DNA of 64,000 bases from Nephrocerus scutellatus (GCA_947095585.1 OX352764.1:72001536-72065535), one strand, 5' to 3'; numbered from the stretch's first letter, positions 1 to 11,959 are shown. A program made the numbers and translations. Notes: generated from the sequence alone by a model not told the origin.

Positions 1-1269
1 TCATTGGCATTTTCATAGAACAACCACGAGGATCATTAATTTTGTGTTTTTTGGTCGGTTTTGCCGTTTAGAGCAGATTCAGAGTGTGCAGAATTAAAAA
101 GTTGGTGAAACCAATGTTGCGGTAATCCGGTGACAGCGGAGCACCCGCTTGCTTGACCAACACCCACAGACCGACCGGTCGCCTAAACCGTTTTTTTGTT
201 AATACGACAGACTAGTGTTACAAAACCTCTAAAAGCCTGTGAGCAAAAGGGTTAAATGTTTAAAGGTGCTCCGCGGTCTCGCCTAGTTCGGCAAATTCGC
301 TTGCCCATTAACCGCTATATACAAAGCTACCATCATGCGTTAACTTGATCAGTTTGCTGTGCCCATTTTTTTTTGAAACCCATCCATCAACAGAGCCTCT
401 ATCCTGCATCAGATCCCTTGCTCTGCCACCCTTATCCATAGGGAAAGAAAAGGAAAGGAGAAATTAAACAACAAAAATCGGATAAGCGCAAATGCCATCG
501 CGCCGTATACAAGTACAGCATGGAGCAACAGACAGCCGTCGCTCCCAACAGCAGCGTAATCGCTTAATCAACATCAGCCACATCGAATAGCAGCAGCGCT
601 GCTGAAAACAACTAGCGGACCAGCTTAAAAGTGCCAGCAGAAGCCTACGTCCTGGAGCAGCAGCCTGAAGGAAATTCCCTCTTTGTGTTTTTTTTAGAAA
701 AATTAGTTGTCACTATCTGTAATGGTAGACAAATTTTTTTATATACAAGTGGTTGGCACCACCAAAACCCCCCTTGGTATAGCTTAATGCGTTTGGTCTA
801 AAAGCGGAAGCGGGTAAATGGTAAACTGTAAACTGTATAAAGAGAGACTCGCAAATTTTTTTTTTCTTTCTTAAGTATTTGGCGGAGAATTTATAAACCG
901 ATGTTGGCTGTCACCAATTCAGATTTGACAACCAGAAATCATACGACCTAAAACGACGAATAGCGTATAGCCACGTCTATTGCGTACCTTCCGTATAGAC
1001 CAGATGCAAGTATACACCTGGTATGATTTGGTGAGATGCAGACAGAAAAAAAAGAAACAAAAAAAAAAAGGAGACACACACATATGCGGTAGCGTATCGC
1101 TCTCCTTATCATCGTAGTGCATTAAGTGAAAAGCCACTAAATTGTCTCCAGGCAGGACTGAGTCGTTGGCAATGAAAAAGTCTCGATGGCGTTGTGTGCG
1201 AAGGCCTACATACTGCATCGTAAGTTGTAATTGTTGGTTGGAGGTTTTGCCGCCGACTGAGAGAGAAAA
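1..1269. other. unassigned sequence without a recognisable gene
   Basis: No reading frame here resembles a family I know. The stretch has CAG/AGC-rich patches (about 500-670) and several T or A runs. Bases about 960-1060 (a stretch ending in gagatgcagacag) are visibly related to about 19930-20000, so part of this belongs to a dispersed repeat. The minus-strand open frame at 919-1218 contains a low-complexity phenylalanine run from a poly-A tract and is not supported as a gene. Confidence 0.5.
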
Positions 1270-4200
1270 TTTTTTTTTTTGGATAAATTAAAGCATCTTC
1301 TAAAGATTTTTGATAGTTCGTTTGAAATTAAAGCGTCTTCTAAAGGAATTATATTGTGCGTTCGAAGCAGTCAAGTGCGCATACCACGCGCTTCGGTAAT
1401 TTTGTTTTAGAGGAACTTTCGGAATTTTACGCGAGCGAACAGTGTCCATTGGCATCTGGCCGCCATTAAAGGCCCAGCCATTTATTTTTTGGATAAATTA
1501 AAGCATCTTCTAAAGATTTTTTGATTGTTCGTTTGAAATTAAAGCGTCTTCAAAAGGATTTATATTGTGCGTTCGAAGCAGTCAAGTGCGCATACCACGC
1601 GCTTCGGTAATTTTGTTTTAGAGGAACTTTCGGAATTTTACGCGAACAGTGTCCATTGGCATCTGGCCGCCATTAAAGGCCCAGCCATATTTTTTTGGAT
1701 AAATTAAAGCATCTTCTAAAGATTTTTGATTGTTCGTTCGAAATTAAAACGTCTTCTAAAGGAATTATATTGTGCGTTCGAAGCAGTCAAGTGCGCATAC
1801 CACGCGCTTCGGTAATTTTGTTTTAGAGGAACTTTCGGAATTTTACGCGAACAGTGTCCATTGGCATCTGGCCGCCATTAAAGGCCCAGCCATTTATTTT
1901 TTGGATAAATTAAAGCATCTTCTAAAGATTTTTTGATTGTTCGTTTGAAATTAAAGCGTCTTCAAAAGGATTTATATTGTGCGTTCGAAGCAGTCAAGTG
2001 CGCATACCACGCGCTTCGGTAATTTTGTTTTAGAGGAACTTTCGGAATTTTACGCGAACAGTGTCCATTGGCATCTGGCCGCCATTAAAGGCCCAGCCAT
2101 ATTTTTGGATATATTAAAGCATCTTCTAAAGATTTTTGATTGTTCGTTTGAAATTAAAGCGTCTTCTAAAGGAATTATATTGTGCGTTCGAAGCAGTCAA
2201 GTGCGCATACCATGCGCTTCGGTAATTTTGTTTTAGAAGAACTTTCGGAATTTTACGCGAACAGTGTCCATTGGCATCTGGCCGCCATTAAAGGCCCAGC
2301 CATTTATTTTTTGGATAAATTAAAGCATCTTCTAAAGATTTTTTGATTGTTCGTTTGAAATTAAAGCGTCTTCAAAAGGATTTATATTGTGCGTTCGAAG
2401 CAGTCAAGTGCGCATACCACGCGCTTCGGTAATTTTGTTTTAGAGGAACTTTCGGAATTTTACGCGAACAGTGTCCATTGGCATCTGGCCGCCATTAAAG
2501 GCCCAGCCATATTTTTTTGGATAAATTAAAGCATCTTCTAAAGATTTTTGATTGTTCGTTCGAAATTAAAACGTCTTCTAAAGGAATTATATTGTGCTTT
2601 CGAAGCAGTCAAGTGCGCATACCACGCGCTTCGGTAATTTTGTTTTAGAGGAACTTTCGGAATTTTACGCGAACAGTGTCCATTGGCATCTGGCCGCCAT
2701 TAAAGGCCCAGCCATTTTTTTGTGTATAAATTAAAGCATCTTCTAAAGATTTTTGATAGTTCGTTTGAAATTAAAGCGTCTTCAAAAGGATTTATATTGT
2801 GCGTTCGAAGCAGTCAAGTGCGCATACTACGCGCTTCGGTAATTTTGTTTTAGAGGAACTTTCGGAAATTTTACGCAAACAGTGTCCATTGGCATCTGGC
2901 CGCCATTAAAGGCCCAGCCATTTATTTTTTGGATAAATTAAAGCATCTTCTAAAGATTTTTTGATTGTTCGTTTGAAATTAAAGCGTCTTCAAAAGGATT
3001 TATATTGTGCGTTCGAAGCAGTCAAGTGCGCATACCACGCGCTTCGGTAATTTTGTTTTAGAGGAACTTTCGGAATTTTACGCGAACAGTGTCCATTGGC
3101 ATCTGGCCGCCATTAAAGGCCCAGCCATTTATTTTTTGGATAAATTAAAGCATCTTCTAAAGATTTTTTGATTGTTCGTTTGAAATTAAAGCGTCTTCAA
3201 AAGGATTTATATTGTGCGTTCGAAGCAGTCAAGTGCGCATACCACGCGCTTCGGTAATTTTGTTTTAGAGGAACTTTCGGAATTTTACGCGAACAGTGTC
3301 CATTGGCATCTGGCCGCCATTAAAGGCCCAGCCATTTATTTTTTGGATAAATTAAAGCATCTTCTAAAGATTTTTTGATTGTTCGTTTGAAATTAAAACG
3401 TCTTCTAAAGGAATTATATTGTGCTTTCGAAGCAGTCAAGTGCGCATACCACGCGCTTCGGTAATTTTGTTTTAGAGGAACTTTCGGAATTTTACGCGAA
3501 CAGTGTCCATTGGCATCTGGCCGCCATTAAAGGCCCAGCCATTTTTTTGTGTATAAATTAAAGCATCTTCTAAAGATTTTTGATAGTTCGTTTGAAATTA
3601 AAGCGTCTTCAAAAGGATTTATATTGTGCGTTCGAAGCAGTCAAGTGCGCATACTACGCGCTTCGGTAATTTTGTTTTAGAGGAACTTTCGGAAATTTTA
3701 CGCAAACAGTGTCCATTGGCATCTGGCCGCCATTAAAGGCCCAGCCATTTATTTTTTGGATAAATTAAAGCATCTTCTAAAGATTTTTGATAGTTCGTTT
3801 GAAATTAAAGCGTCTTCAAAAGGATTTATATTGTGCGTTCGAAGCAGTCAAGTGCGCATACCACGCGCTTCGGTAATTTTGTTTTAGAGGAACTTTCGGA
3901 ATTTTACGCGAACAGTGTCCATTGGCATCTGGCCGCCATTAAAGGCCCAGCCATTTATTTTTTGGATAAATTAAAGCATCTTCTAAAGATTTTTTGATTG
4001 TTCGTTTGAAATTAAAGCGTCTTCAAAAGGATTTATATTGTGCGTTCGAAGCAGTCAAGTGCGCATACCACGCGCTTCGGTAATTTTGTTTTAGAGGAAC
4101 TTTCGGAAATTTTACGCAAACAGTGTCCATTGGCATCTGGCCGCCATTAAAGGCCCAGCCATTTATTTTTTGGATAAATTAAAGCATCTTCTAAAGATTT

Positions 4201-5200
4201 TTTGATTGTTCGTTTGAAATTAAAGCGTCTTCAAAAGGATTTATATTGTGCGTTCGAAGCAGTCAAGTGCGCATACCACGCGCTTCGGTAATTTTGTTTT
4301 AGAGGAACTTTCGGAATTTTACGCGAACAGTGTCCATTGGCATCTGGCCGCCATTAAAGGCCCAGCCATATTTTTTTGGATAAATTAAAGCATCTTCTAA
4401 AGATTTTTGATTGTTCGTTCGAAATTAAAACGTCTTCTAAAGGAATTATATTGTGCGTTCGAAGCAGTCAAGTGCGCATACCACGCGCTTCGGTAATTTT
4501 GTTTTAGAGGAACTTTCGGAATTTTACGCGAACAGTGTCCATTGGCATCTGGCCGCCATTAAAGGCCCAGCCATTTATTTTTTGGATAAATTAAAGCATC
4601 TTCTAAAGATTTTTTGATTGTTCGTTTGAAATTAAAGCGTCTTCAAAAGGATTTATATTGTGCGTTCGAAGCAGTCAAGTGCGCATACCACGCGCTTCGG
4701 TAATTTTGTTTTAGAGGAACTTTCGGAATTTTACGCGAACAGTGTCCATTGGCATCTGGCCGCCATTAAAGGCCCAGCCATATTTTTGGATATATTAAAG
4801 CATCTTCTAAAGATTTTTGATTGTTCGTTCGAAATTAAAGCGTCTTCTAAAGGATTGATATTGTGCGTTCGAAGCAGTCAAGTGCGCATACCACGCGCTT
4901 CGGTAATTTTGTTTTAGAGGAACTTTCGGAATTTTACGCGAACAGTGTCCATTGGCATCTGGCCGCCATTAAAGGCCCAGCCATTTTTTTTTGGATAAAT
5001 TAAAGCATCTTCTAAAGATTTTTGATTGTTCGTTCGAAATTAAAGCGTCTTCTAAAGGATTGATATTGTGCGTTCGAAGCAGTCAAGTGCGCATACCACG
5101 CGCTTCGGTAATTTTGTTTTAGAGGAACTTTCGGAATTTTACGCGAACAGTGTCCATTGGCATCTGGCCGCCATTAAAGACCCAGCCATTTATTTTGAAA
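1270..5200. repeat. 206-bp satellite array, 19 tandem monomers
   Basis: The marker ggcccagcca recurs at 1471, 1678, 1883, 2090, 2293, 2500, 2705, 2911, 3118, 3325, 3532, 3738, 3944, 4152, 4359, 4564, 4771, 4974 and (one base changed) 5179, a spacing of 203-208 bp. Monomers fall into at least two variants: one with 'cttctaaaggaatta', the other with 'cttcaaaaggattta' and an extra T in the preceding T run. They alternate in the first part of the array, giving a roughly 412-bp dimer, and run as one type in the middle. Open frames of 85 codons at 1979 and 4660 are by-products of the repeat and begin at TTG; I do not call them genes. Confidence 0.95.
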
Positions 5201-5340
5201 AAAATTAAACGTCTTCTAAAAACTTTGTTCGACGCGGTCTAGAGAGTATATCACGCGCCTCGTCTAAATTTGGTTTCGAAGAATTTTCGGAACTGTAGTG
5301 CGAGCAGTGCCGTATCTATTTAAACGCCCTTGGATCCTGA
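5201..5340. repeat. degenerate terminal satellite monomer
   Basis: The sequence still aligns to the 206-bp monomer (attaaacgtcttctaaa, cacgcgcctcg, gaattttcggaac) but is strongly diverged, as expected for the eroded edge of a satellite array. It loses similarity at about 5330. Confidence 0.7.
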
Positions 5341-5759
5341 GCTGGATATAGTACCCGACACGCCCCTCGGCGATGAACCAACAACCCAGAGGATTGAACT
5401 TCAAAACCCAGGAGTCGGTCAAGGACGTTTAGGGGAACCTTAAATAAGTTTAATTTACTCGACTTAGAACCGGGGGTCCTGATTTGGGCTTCCCAAAATT
5501 TTAATGATAGCTCAAATAAATGGTCCAGGCCTCAAGGAATCTCCTAACATTTCTCATTAACCATTAATTTGTCCTATACAGATTCATCGTCATCGACAGC
5601 GCTGCCGACGTCGGATGGATACCATAACGTAAGTGGTCTTAAAATAAATTATAGATATAAATATAAATATAACTTTCGAATTAGTCAGTTCCTTTGGGCC
5701 TTGGCCAAAAGTGGCTGACAGCCCGTACTTGAAACAAAACCTGTAAATTTTTCATAAAT
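5341..5759 (+). other. possible retroelement fragment with splice-like signals
   Basis: No gene is recognised. A short segment at 5581-5632 is bounded by an acceptor-like 'tcctatacag' and a donor-like 'gtaagtgg', and contains gtcatcgacagcgctgccg. A very similar string, again followed by gtaagt, occurs at 43711-43776 next to a BEL/Pao protease fragment. It may therefore be an old piece of the same element family. This is inference from two sites only. Confidence 0.3.
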
Positions 5760-6930
5760 AATAACCGAATTCTTGGCTTGTTGTAATAAAGTTTTAAGGC
5801 TTTAAATAAATTTAAATTAGCTCGCTAGTAAAGCCCACTTGGCTTTTACAATAATAAAGCTTAAAGCTTTAAAAATCTTTAAACTAATATTAGCGATATT
5901 AAAGCCCAACTGGCTTTTACCTTTGTAAAGTTTTAAAGCTTTATTTATCTTTAAATGACAATTAACCCTTTTAAAGCCCAACTGGCTTTTACAATATTAA
6001 AGCTTAAAGCTTTAATTATCTTTAACTAATATTAACGCTTTTAAAGCCAAACTGGCTTTTACCGTATTAAAGTTTTAAGCTTTAATTTATCTTAAATGAC
6101 AATTAGCGATATTAAAGCCCAAATGGCTGATACAATATTAAAGTTAAAGCTTTAATTGTCTTTATCTAATATTAGCGATGTTAAAGCCCAACTGGCTTTT
6201 ACCCTTTTGAAGTTTTAAAGCTTTATTTATCTCTAAATGATAGTTAGCGATATTAAAGACCAATTGGCTTATACCATATTAAAGTTTGTAAGACTACATT
6301 TATCTTGTAATTAATATAAGCGATATTAAAGCCCAAATGGCTGATACAATATTAAAGTTAAAGCTTTAATTGTCTTTATCTAATATTAGCGATATTAAAG
6401 CCCAACTGGCTTTACCTTTTTTTTAGTTAGCGATATTAATGCCCAATTGGCTTATACCATATTAAAGTTTGTAAGACTACATTTATCTTGTAATTAATAA
6501 GAGCGATATTAAAGCCCAAATGGCTGATACAATATTAAAGTTAAAGCTTTAATTGTCTTTATCTAATATTAGCGATATTAAAGCCCAACTGGCTTTACCT
6601 TTTTTTTTTCAAAGTTTAAAGCTTTATTTATCTCTAAATGATAGTTAGCGATATTAAAGCCCAATTGGCTTTTACCATATTAAAGTTTGTAAAACTACAT
6701 TTATCTTGTAATTAATAATAGCGATATAAAAGCCCAAATGGCTTTTACAATATTAAATATAAAGCTACATTATCTTTAAATTAATATTAGCTCGATGTCA
6801 AAGCCCCAATTGACTTTTACCATATTAAAGTTGTAAGACTGCATTTGGCTTTAAATTAATGATAGCGATACTAAAGCCCAACGGGTCTGTACCATAATTA
6901 AAGTATAGAGCTACAACCTTCTTCAACTAA
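5760..6930. repeat. second satellite, about 70-bp units with paired palindromes
   Basis: About 15 imperfect units repeat the core aaagccNNNNNggcttt, a 6-bp inverted repeat around a 5-nt spacer. Most units also carry ttaaagctttaa or a close variant, a 12-bp palindrome. Unit length varies from about 60 to 80 bp. A higher-order block containing 'gcccaaatggctgatac' recurs near 6118, 6330 and 6513. Divergence between units is much higher than in the neighbouring 206-bp satellite. Confidence 0.9.
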
Positions 6931-7739
6931 AGTTTTTTGTGGGAATTCCCTGAAATAAAATATGAAATGTTCGCAATTGTAAATGGTGGTGTTTTTTTTT
7001 TGTTATTTAAAGACCCGTACCAATTGACGGAAAATGGGGGAAGAGTAAATAATTAGCTTGCTACCTTTCCAGCCCAGGTAATGTCGGAGTGAGGGGAAAA
7101 GCCACCCAAATGAGGGGGTTCCAGAAATCAGCGTGGACCCATGGTAGGGAGGGTATAGATAGGGTGAGGAAAGGGCTAATGCGAACATGGGGTCTCGCTT
7201 TTCCCGCCTCACCGCCGCATCTAGGTTCTAAACCCCTATTGGCGTCGTCTTCTCTAAGCGCCTTTCAGTGTCCTATCTTTTTTTTATTTTCTCAATTACG
7301 ACGGCACGCAAAAATATTTTGTAATGTGGTGCGGGCTTAGCGACGTCCAAGGACCCACACCACGACGCGACGAGCTAAGTAGTGGTATCCAGGCGTGCCA
7401 CCGGGATGAAGCTAGCTCCAACGAAAAAAGAGGAAGGGGAGATGATCTGATCGCCTTTCGCCTCTTCTCTCCGTGAAAACCATCATGCCAAACGATGTAA
7501 AAACCATTACATATCTTTGTGGGAATACACCCAACATAAAAAAAAAAAAAGTGTTTGCTCGTCACTAATCAGTTTTGTTTCTTCCCCTCTGGTCGAATTT
7601 TCGTTTTTTTATTCTAAGAGAATTATCTAACTCAAAAAAAAAAAAAAAAAAAAAAAAAATATACAAATAAAATAAATCTAAGAATGTTAGTATAGTATAG
7701 TAAGAATGGCCGCCTAAATCTAAAGACATTTTGTTTTTC
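6931..7739. other. unassigned spacer with A-rich tract
   Basis: GC-richer sequence at about 7000-7480 holds short overlapping frames on both strands, none like a known family. A run of about 26 A residues begins at 7634, followed by AT-rich DNA leading into the errantivirus remnant. The poly-A run could be the 3' tail of a LINE, but no LINE coding sequence is visible upstream. Confidence 0.4.
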
Positions 7740-7754
7740 CAAATTTGTTTTAAT

Positions 7755-8466
7755 AATAATAGGAATCCAGGGGTAGAACCTATGGATGTAAACCATACTG
7801 AAATTAAACATTTTTAATTTTTACTATAGCGGGGAAGAAGAATTACTTCCCATAATAAAAATTACAATAAATAATAAAAGACTTAATATTCTAATAGACA
7901 CTGGCTCAACAACAAGTATACTTGATGAGTCACAACTGTTAGAAATCCCTAGAACTTTATTGAAAGTTCCAATCAAAAACAAAACTTTAAGCAATGAAAA
8001 CATAATTAAATTTGAGATCATAACTGAAGTACCGGTAGAATTCAATGAAAATGAATCTACCATGACATGGACGTTAATGAGAATAAAAAATAATAAATTC
8101 GTAGGAATCATAGGTCAAAATTTATTAAAGCCTTTAGAAGCTGAATTAAATTTAAAAGAAGGATACATAGAAATAAATAAAATAAAAACATTTTTTGAAA
8201 ATTATAACAGGAAAAGACCAGCAACATGTTTATATGAATATGATGAAATTAGCACTATAGAATATTGTAACTCAACGCAAATGAGCCAATTAATAGATGA
8301 GAATTTAAATTTTGAAGAAAAACAAGAATTAAGAAAATTTATTAATGAAAATAAACATATTTTTTATAAAGAAGGTGATAAACTTACTTCAACAACACAA
8401 ACTATACATAGCATTAGGACTGAGCATGATAGTCCCATATTCACTAAAATATACAGATACCCTTAA
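7755..8466 (+). pseudogene. element A: gag C-terminus, protease and start of RT
   Basis: The gag frame ends with a short PMDV-containing tail at about 7810. A second frame, open from about 7822, carries the retroviral aspartic protease motif LIDTGS (about 7895-7912) and the protease-RT linker. It ends at a TAA at 8464-8466, inside the usual start of the RT domain, where coding similarity continues directly in frame; the stop is therefore a nonsense mutation. The ATG/TTG-initiated part beginning at 7960 is only the tail of this protease domain. Confidence 0.8.
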
Positions 8467-9585
8467 ATCCATGAAAAGGAAATTGAACGTCAAGTTAAAA
8501 ATTAATTAGAACAAGGCATAATAAGAAAAAGTGTTTCCCCATATAACGCACCTATTTGGGTAGTCCCCAAAAAAGTAGATAATTCAGGTGAATAAAAATG
8601 GCGAATGGTAGTTGGCAATAGAAAATTAAATGAAAAAACAATTGAATTTAAACATCCTATACCTAATATCGACGAGATATTAGATAAATTAGGAAGAGCT
8701 CAGTATTTTTCAACCCTTGACCTTGCTAAAAGTTTTCATCAAATAAAGATGAATCTCACTGAGTCTGAAAAAACAGCTTTTTCAACTCCATATGGACATT
8801 ACGAATGGTTAAGAATGCCATTTGGTTTAAAAAATGCACCAGCCACTTTCCAAAGGATGATGAATGAAGTTCTAGAAAGTTTAATAAATAAAATTTGTGT
8901 AGTATATCTTGACGATATATTAATTTTTAGTACCTCATTACATGAACATATGGTAAATCTTCGATTAGTTTTTCAACGACTAATACAATATAACCTTAAA
9001 GTGCAGATCGATAAATGTAATTTTCTCAAAAGAGAAACTAAATTTCTGGGACACACAATAACAGACAAAGGTGTAAAACCTAACGCAGATAAAATAGAAG
9101 CTATAGAAAACATACAACTTCCTACTACAGCTAAAGAAATTAAATCGTTTGTGGGAATAACAGGGTACTATAGAAAATTTATTAAAGATTATGCAAAAAT
9201 TGCACAACCCATTACCAAGTATTTAAAGAAAGATAAGAATAAGAATTGATAAAAACGATATAAACTATATTAAAGCACATCAAGAATTGAAAAATGCTCT
9301 TCAAACAGAACCAGTACTTGCGTATCCTGATTTTAAGGAAAAATTTGTATTAACAACAGATGCATCCAATTATGCCATTGGAGCAGTGCTAATACAAAAA
9401 GGGCATCCAATTACGTTTATCAGTAGAACTCTCAATGAACTTGAGAGGAGCTATAGTACAATAGAAAAAGAATTACTAGCTATAGTTTGGTCAGTCAAAT
9501 ATTTACGACCATATCTAAATATATGGGAGACGGTTCGATCTCAAAACAGATCACCAACCTTTCAAATGGCTTCAAACAAAAAAAA
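8467..9585 (+). pseudogene. element A: reverse transcriptase and RNase H N-terminal half
   Basis: The frame after the stop at 8464 has further in-frame stops near 8503 and 8592, then runs open from 8605 to 9249. It contains the RT palm signatures [26 protein letters not shown] and YLDDIL (catalytic aspartates), then [10 protein letters not shown] of the connection region. After a frameshift at about 9250 the RNase H motif TTDASNYAIGAVL appears (about 9352-9390). A second frameshift lies near 9520, just before the DHQP motif, after which the minisatellite element interrupts the gene. It encoded a gypsy-type polymerase and is dead now. Confidence 0.9.
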
Positions 9586-10457
9586 CAACCCATAAAAATT
9601 AAAATTTTTCATCTAAATTCTCTAATCGCAGAAATTGATATGGGAGCCCCTCGATCCTGGGCCATTTTATTTTTATTGTAGGAGAAAATCATCGAAACAG
9701 ACATTTGACATCAGATGTTAAAATTGAAAATGCTCAGATCATTTTATTCTGAGCACGTAGAGCACGCTCATACTCTGAGCAAATAAGAAACACGAGCAGT
9801 TATCTTGAGAACTCTTTGACTGCTCTGAACTAATTTATGAAAACGCGAAATGACAGAATATTGTGAAAACTTGTTGTTCTATCTGTAAGTTGATATCGAC
9901 AACAAAAAAAAACGACATCAATAAAAATACAATTCAGTAAATAAAAAATGTAAGTTGAAGTAAGCATAAAACATGTATGTCTCGTTTCATTTGCTGGGTT
10001 CATTTGTGCGTGAGCTAAGATTTCTCTCTCTCTCTCCACCACCAAAACCATGCAGCGCAGCCGACTGCGCAGCACACACCGCACAGAGTCCATAAAGGGC
10101 GACGAATATCTGATGCCAGTATAAATATTTAAAAAATGTATAAGGGCCTTGCGGCCGAACCCGGGACCCGATCACTACCAAAAGTATTGTTTATTGGGTA
10201 TACACATGTGTGTAAAATTTGAAGAAAATCGGGTAAATTTTTTAAAATTTTTGTTTGGGAGCCCCCCGACCCCGCAGCCCGAGGGGCCTCAAAATTTAAT
10301 AGAAAGTGTTGTCTCCGGAAATACACATGTGTGCAAAATTTCAATAAAATCGGGCCATGGGAAGTGGGTTAAAAATTGATCGCAAGAATCCACGACAGAA
10401 GACCGACCGACGACCGACCGACGACCCACGGGCAAGTGAAGTTAATATAGAGAATTT
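9578..10457 (-). mobile_element. minisatellite (mini-me/DINE-like) element copy 1
   Basis: Read on the minus strand it starts aaattctcta-ttaacttcacttgcc, has a GTCG/GTC tetranucleotide-type microsatellite (10402-10428 on plus), the line 'aacccacttccc', two copies of the ~110-bp core (cccgattttcttcaaat..., acacatgtgtat, caacactttct), and ends at the 9578-9625 terminus, which matches the end of copy 4 at 27056-27113. The two termini carry a short inverted repeat (aaattctcta / tagagaattt). About 470 bp at 9665-10135 does not match the other copies and may be an insertion; it includes a CT-microsatellite. The element splits the RNase H coding region of element A. Structure resembles non-autonomous Helentron-type elements of flies; that assignment is inference. 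Confidence 0.7.
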
Positions 10458-10914
10458 AAAAATTTAGGTAGAGATATTTTACCCAGGTTACAGAGATGGA
10501 TACTCCAATTAGGAGAATATGATATACAAATTGAATATTTAAAAGGTACAAGCAACACTGTAGCAGATTTTTTGAGTAGAGAAATTAAAGATATACAAGA
10601 GATAAACACGTTAGAACAAGATTCAGTTATACCTACAATACATTCGCAACAAGAAGACATGAACGATTACTTTCCAATTAAAGATAGAGCAGTTAACATA
10701 TTTAAACAACAAATAATATTACAAGCAGGAAATGGACTCAAGAAAAATTCAAAATTACAAGCAGGAAATGGACTCAAGAAAAATTCAAAATATAAAAGAA
10801 TACATATCGGAATAAATGAAATATATAAAGAAAATTTTAATGAACTTATAATACCATTAATAGAAAAAGTTAACACGGGAATTTATACTGAATTAATAGA
10901 CAACGAATATAATA
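10458..10914 (+). pseudogene. element A: RNase H end and pre-integrase linker
   Basis: Translation resumes after the insertion with a segment ending in the retroelement signature NTVADFLSRE (about 10556-10585), the usual end of RNase H. The linker that follows contains a perfect 36-bp direct duplication (10720-10791), giving a 12-residue repeat in frame. Coding similarity is cut by the deleted mariner at 10915 and resumes after it. Confidence 0.8.
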
Positions 10915-11462
10915 TCGGGTGTTTCAACAGGAGCGCTTCAACTTTTCTCCGATAGGGACGGCGAACGACGCCATATTTTTTATTGTTCTTTTGTCATTTG
11001 GAAACTTCATTAGTATACATTTCATCATGGAACGCTACACATGTGAACAGCGATTGCAAATCGTGCAAATTTTTTATCAAAATAATCGCGAAATGGGCCC
11101 GTCCAGTGGCCGCCGCGCTCGTGTGATTTGACACCTCTAGATTATTTTCTTTGGGTTTATGTGAAGTCATTGGTCTATGCCAATAAGCCGGCGACGTTGC
11201 AAGAGCTCAGAGCCAATATTGAACGTGAAATTGCTGGAATTTCGGCCGATTTATGCGAAAGAGTGGTCGAAAATTGGGTTCAAAGATTGGACTTCGTAAA
11301 ACGTGCACGCGGTGGTCATGCAAAAGAAATCGAGTTTCATACTTAAATGTATCATATGTATATGTTCAAATTCGTTAATAAAAAAAAAAGTTAGTTCAAA
11401 AGTCGAACAGTTTGTGTTTTATTCAAAAAAAAAAGTTGAAGTGCTCTTATTGAAAAACCCTA
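10915..11462 (+). mobile_element. internally deleted mariner-family transposon
   Basis: Imperfect terminal inverted repeats of about 30 bp (left tcgggtgtttcaacaggagc, right end reading inward tagggtttttcaataagagc) are flanked by TA at 10913-10914 and 11463-11464. The interior keeps only the first about 25 codons of a transposase (ATG at 11029, MERYTCEQRL...) joined to the last about 75 codons (PLDYFLWVYVKSLVY... to a TAA at 11346). It is thus a MITE-like derivative of a full element of about 1.3 kb. It is related to, but distinct from, the two complete copies at 15212 and 29788. It would need a transposase supplied in trans. Confidence 0.88.
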
Positions 11463-11959
11463 TATATTTCAACAAAAATTAATAGAGTTATTTGGAACAA
11501 GAATAAAATTTTATAAATGTGTATACTTTGCTAAAGACTTAGAAACGGAAGAAGAAGCCATTAAACAAATAAAATTATATCATGAAAAAGAAACAGGGCA
11601 TTCAGGAATTGAAGAAAATTATAGAGGACTTAGAACAAAAATCTACTTTAAGAAATTAAAGGAATTAATCAATGATGTAATCAATAGTTGCAACATATGT
11701 AAACAATCTAAATATGATAGACGACCAATTAAAAACAAATTTTATTTAACAGAAACTTTACGCATATATGCTCACAAACAAAGAAAAAATAATAAACAAA
11801 TTAAATATTAATAGAGAGGATTATAGTGAAAATAGAATAGAAGGATTTGTCAAAAACTCCAGAACAGGCCGTAACAAAACAGCATTAAGATATAAGTATG
11901 ACAAACTCAATAACCAGCATACAAAGAATATTCAAAAGGAAAAAAAAGCAAACATATGA
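11463..11959 (+). pseudogene. element A: integrase zinc-binding domain and pol C-terminus
   Basis: The frame continues directly from the part left of the mariner derivative. It shows the HHCC integrase zinc finger: YHEKETGHSG... followed by NSCNICKQSKYDRRP (about 11578-11730). The DDE catalytic core expected next is absent: the frame jumps at about 11760 to a basic C-terminal tail ending at a TGA at 11957-11959. A deletion of the integrase core is the simplest reading, so no active integrase can come from this copy. Confidence 0.8.

Noticed and set aside
1979..2236. 85-codon frames in the 206-bp satellite (also 4660-4917)
   Set aside because: They start at TTG, span repeat boundaries, and the repeat length is not a multiple of three; they are chance frames of the satellite.
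1270..5200. CRISPR array or rDNA intergenic repeats
   Set aside because: Units are contiguous without spacers and the context is eukaryotic; no rRNA sequence or rDNA promoter is present in the window.
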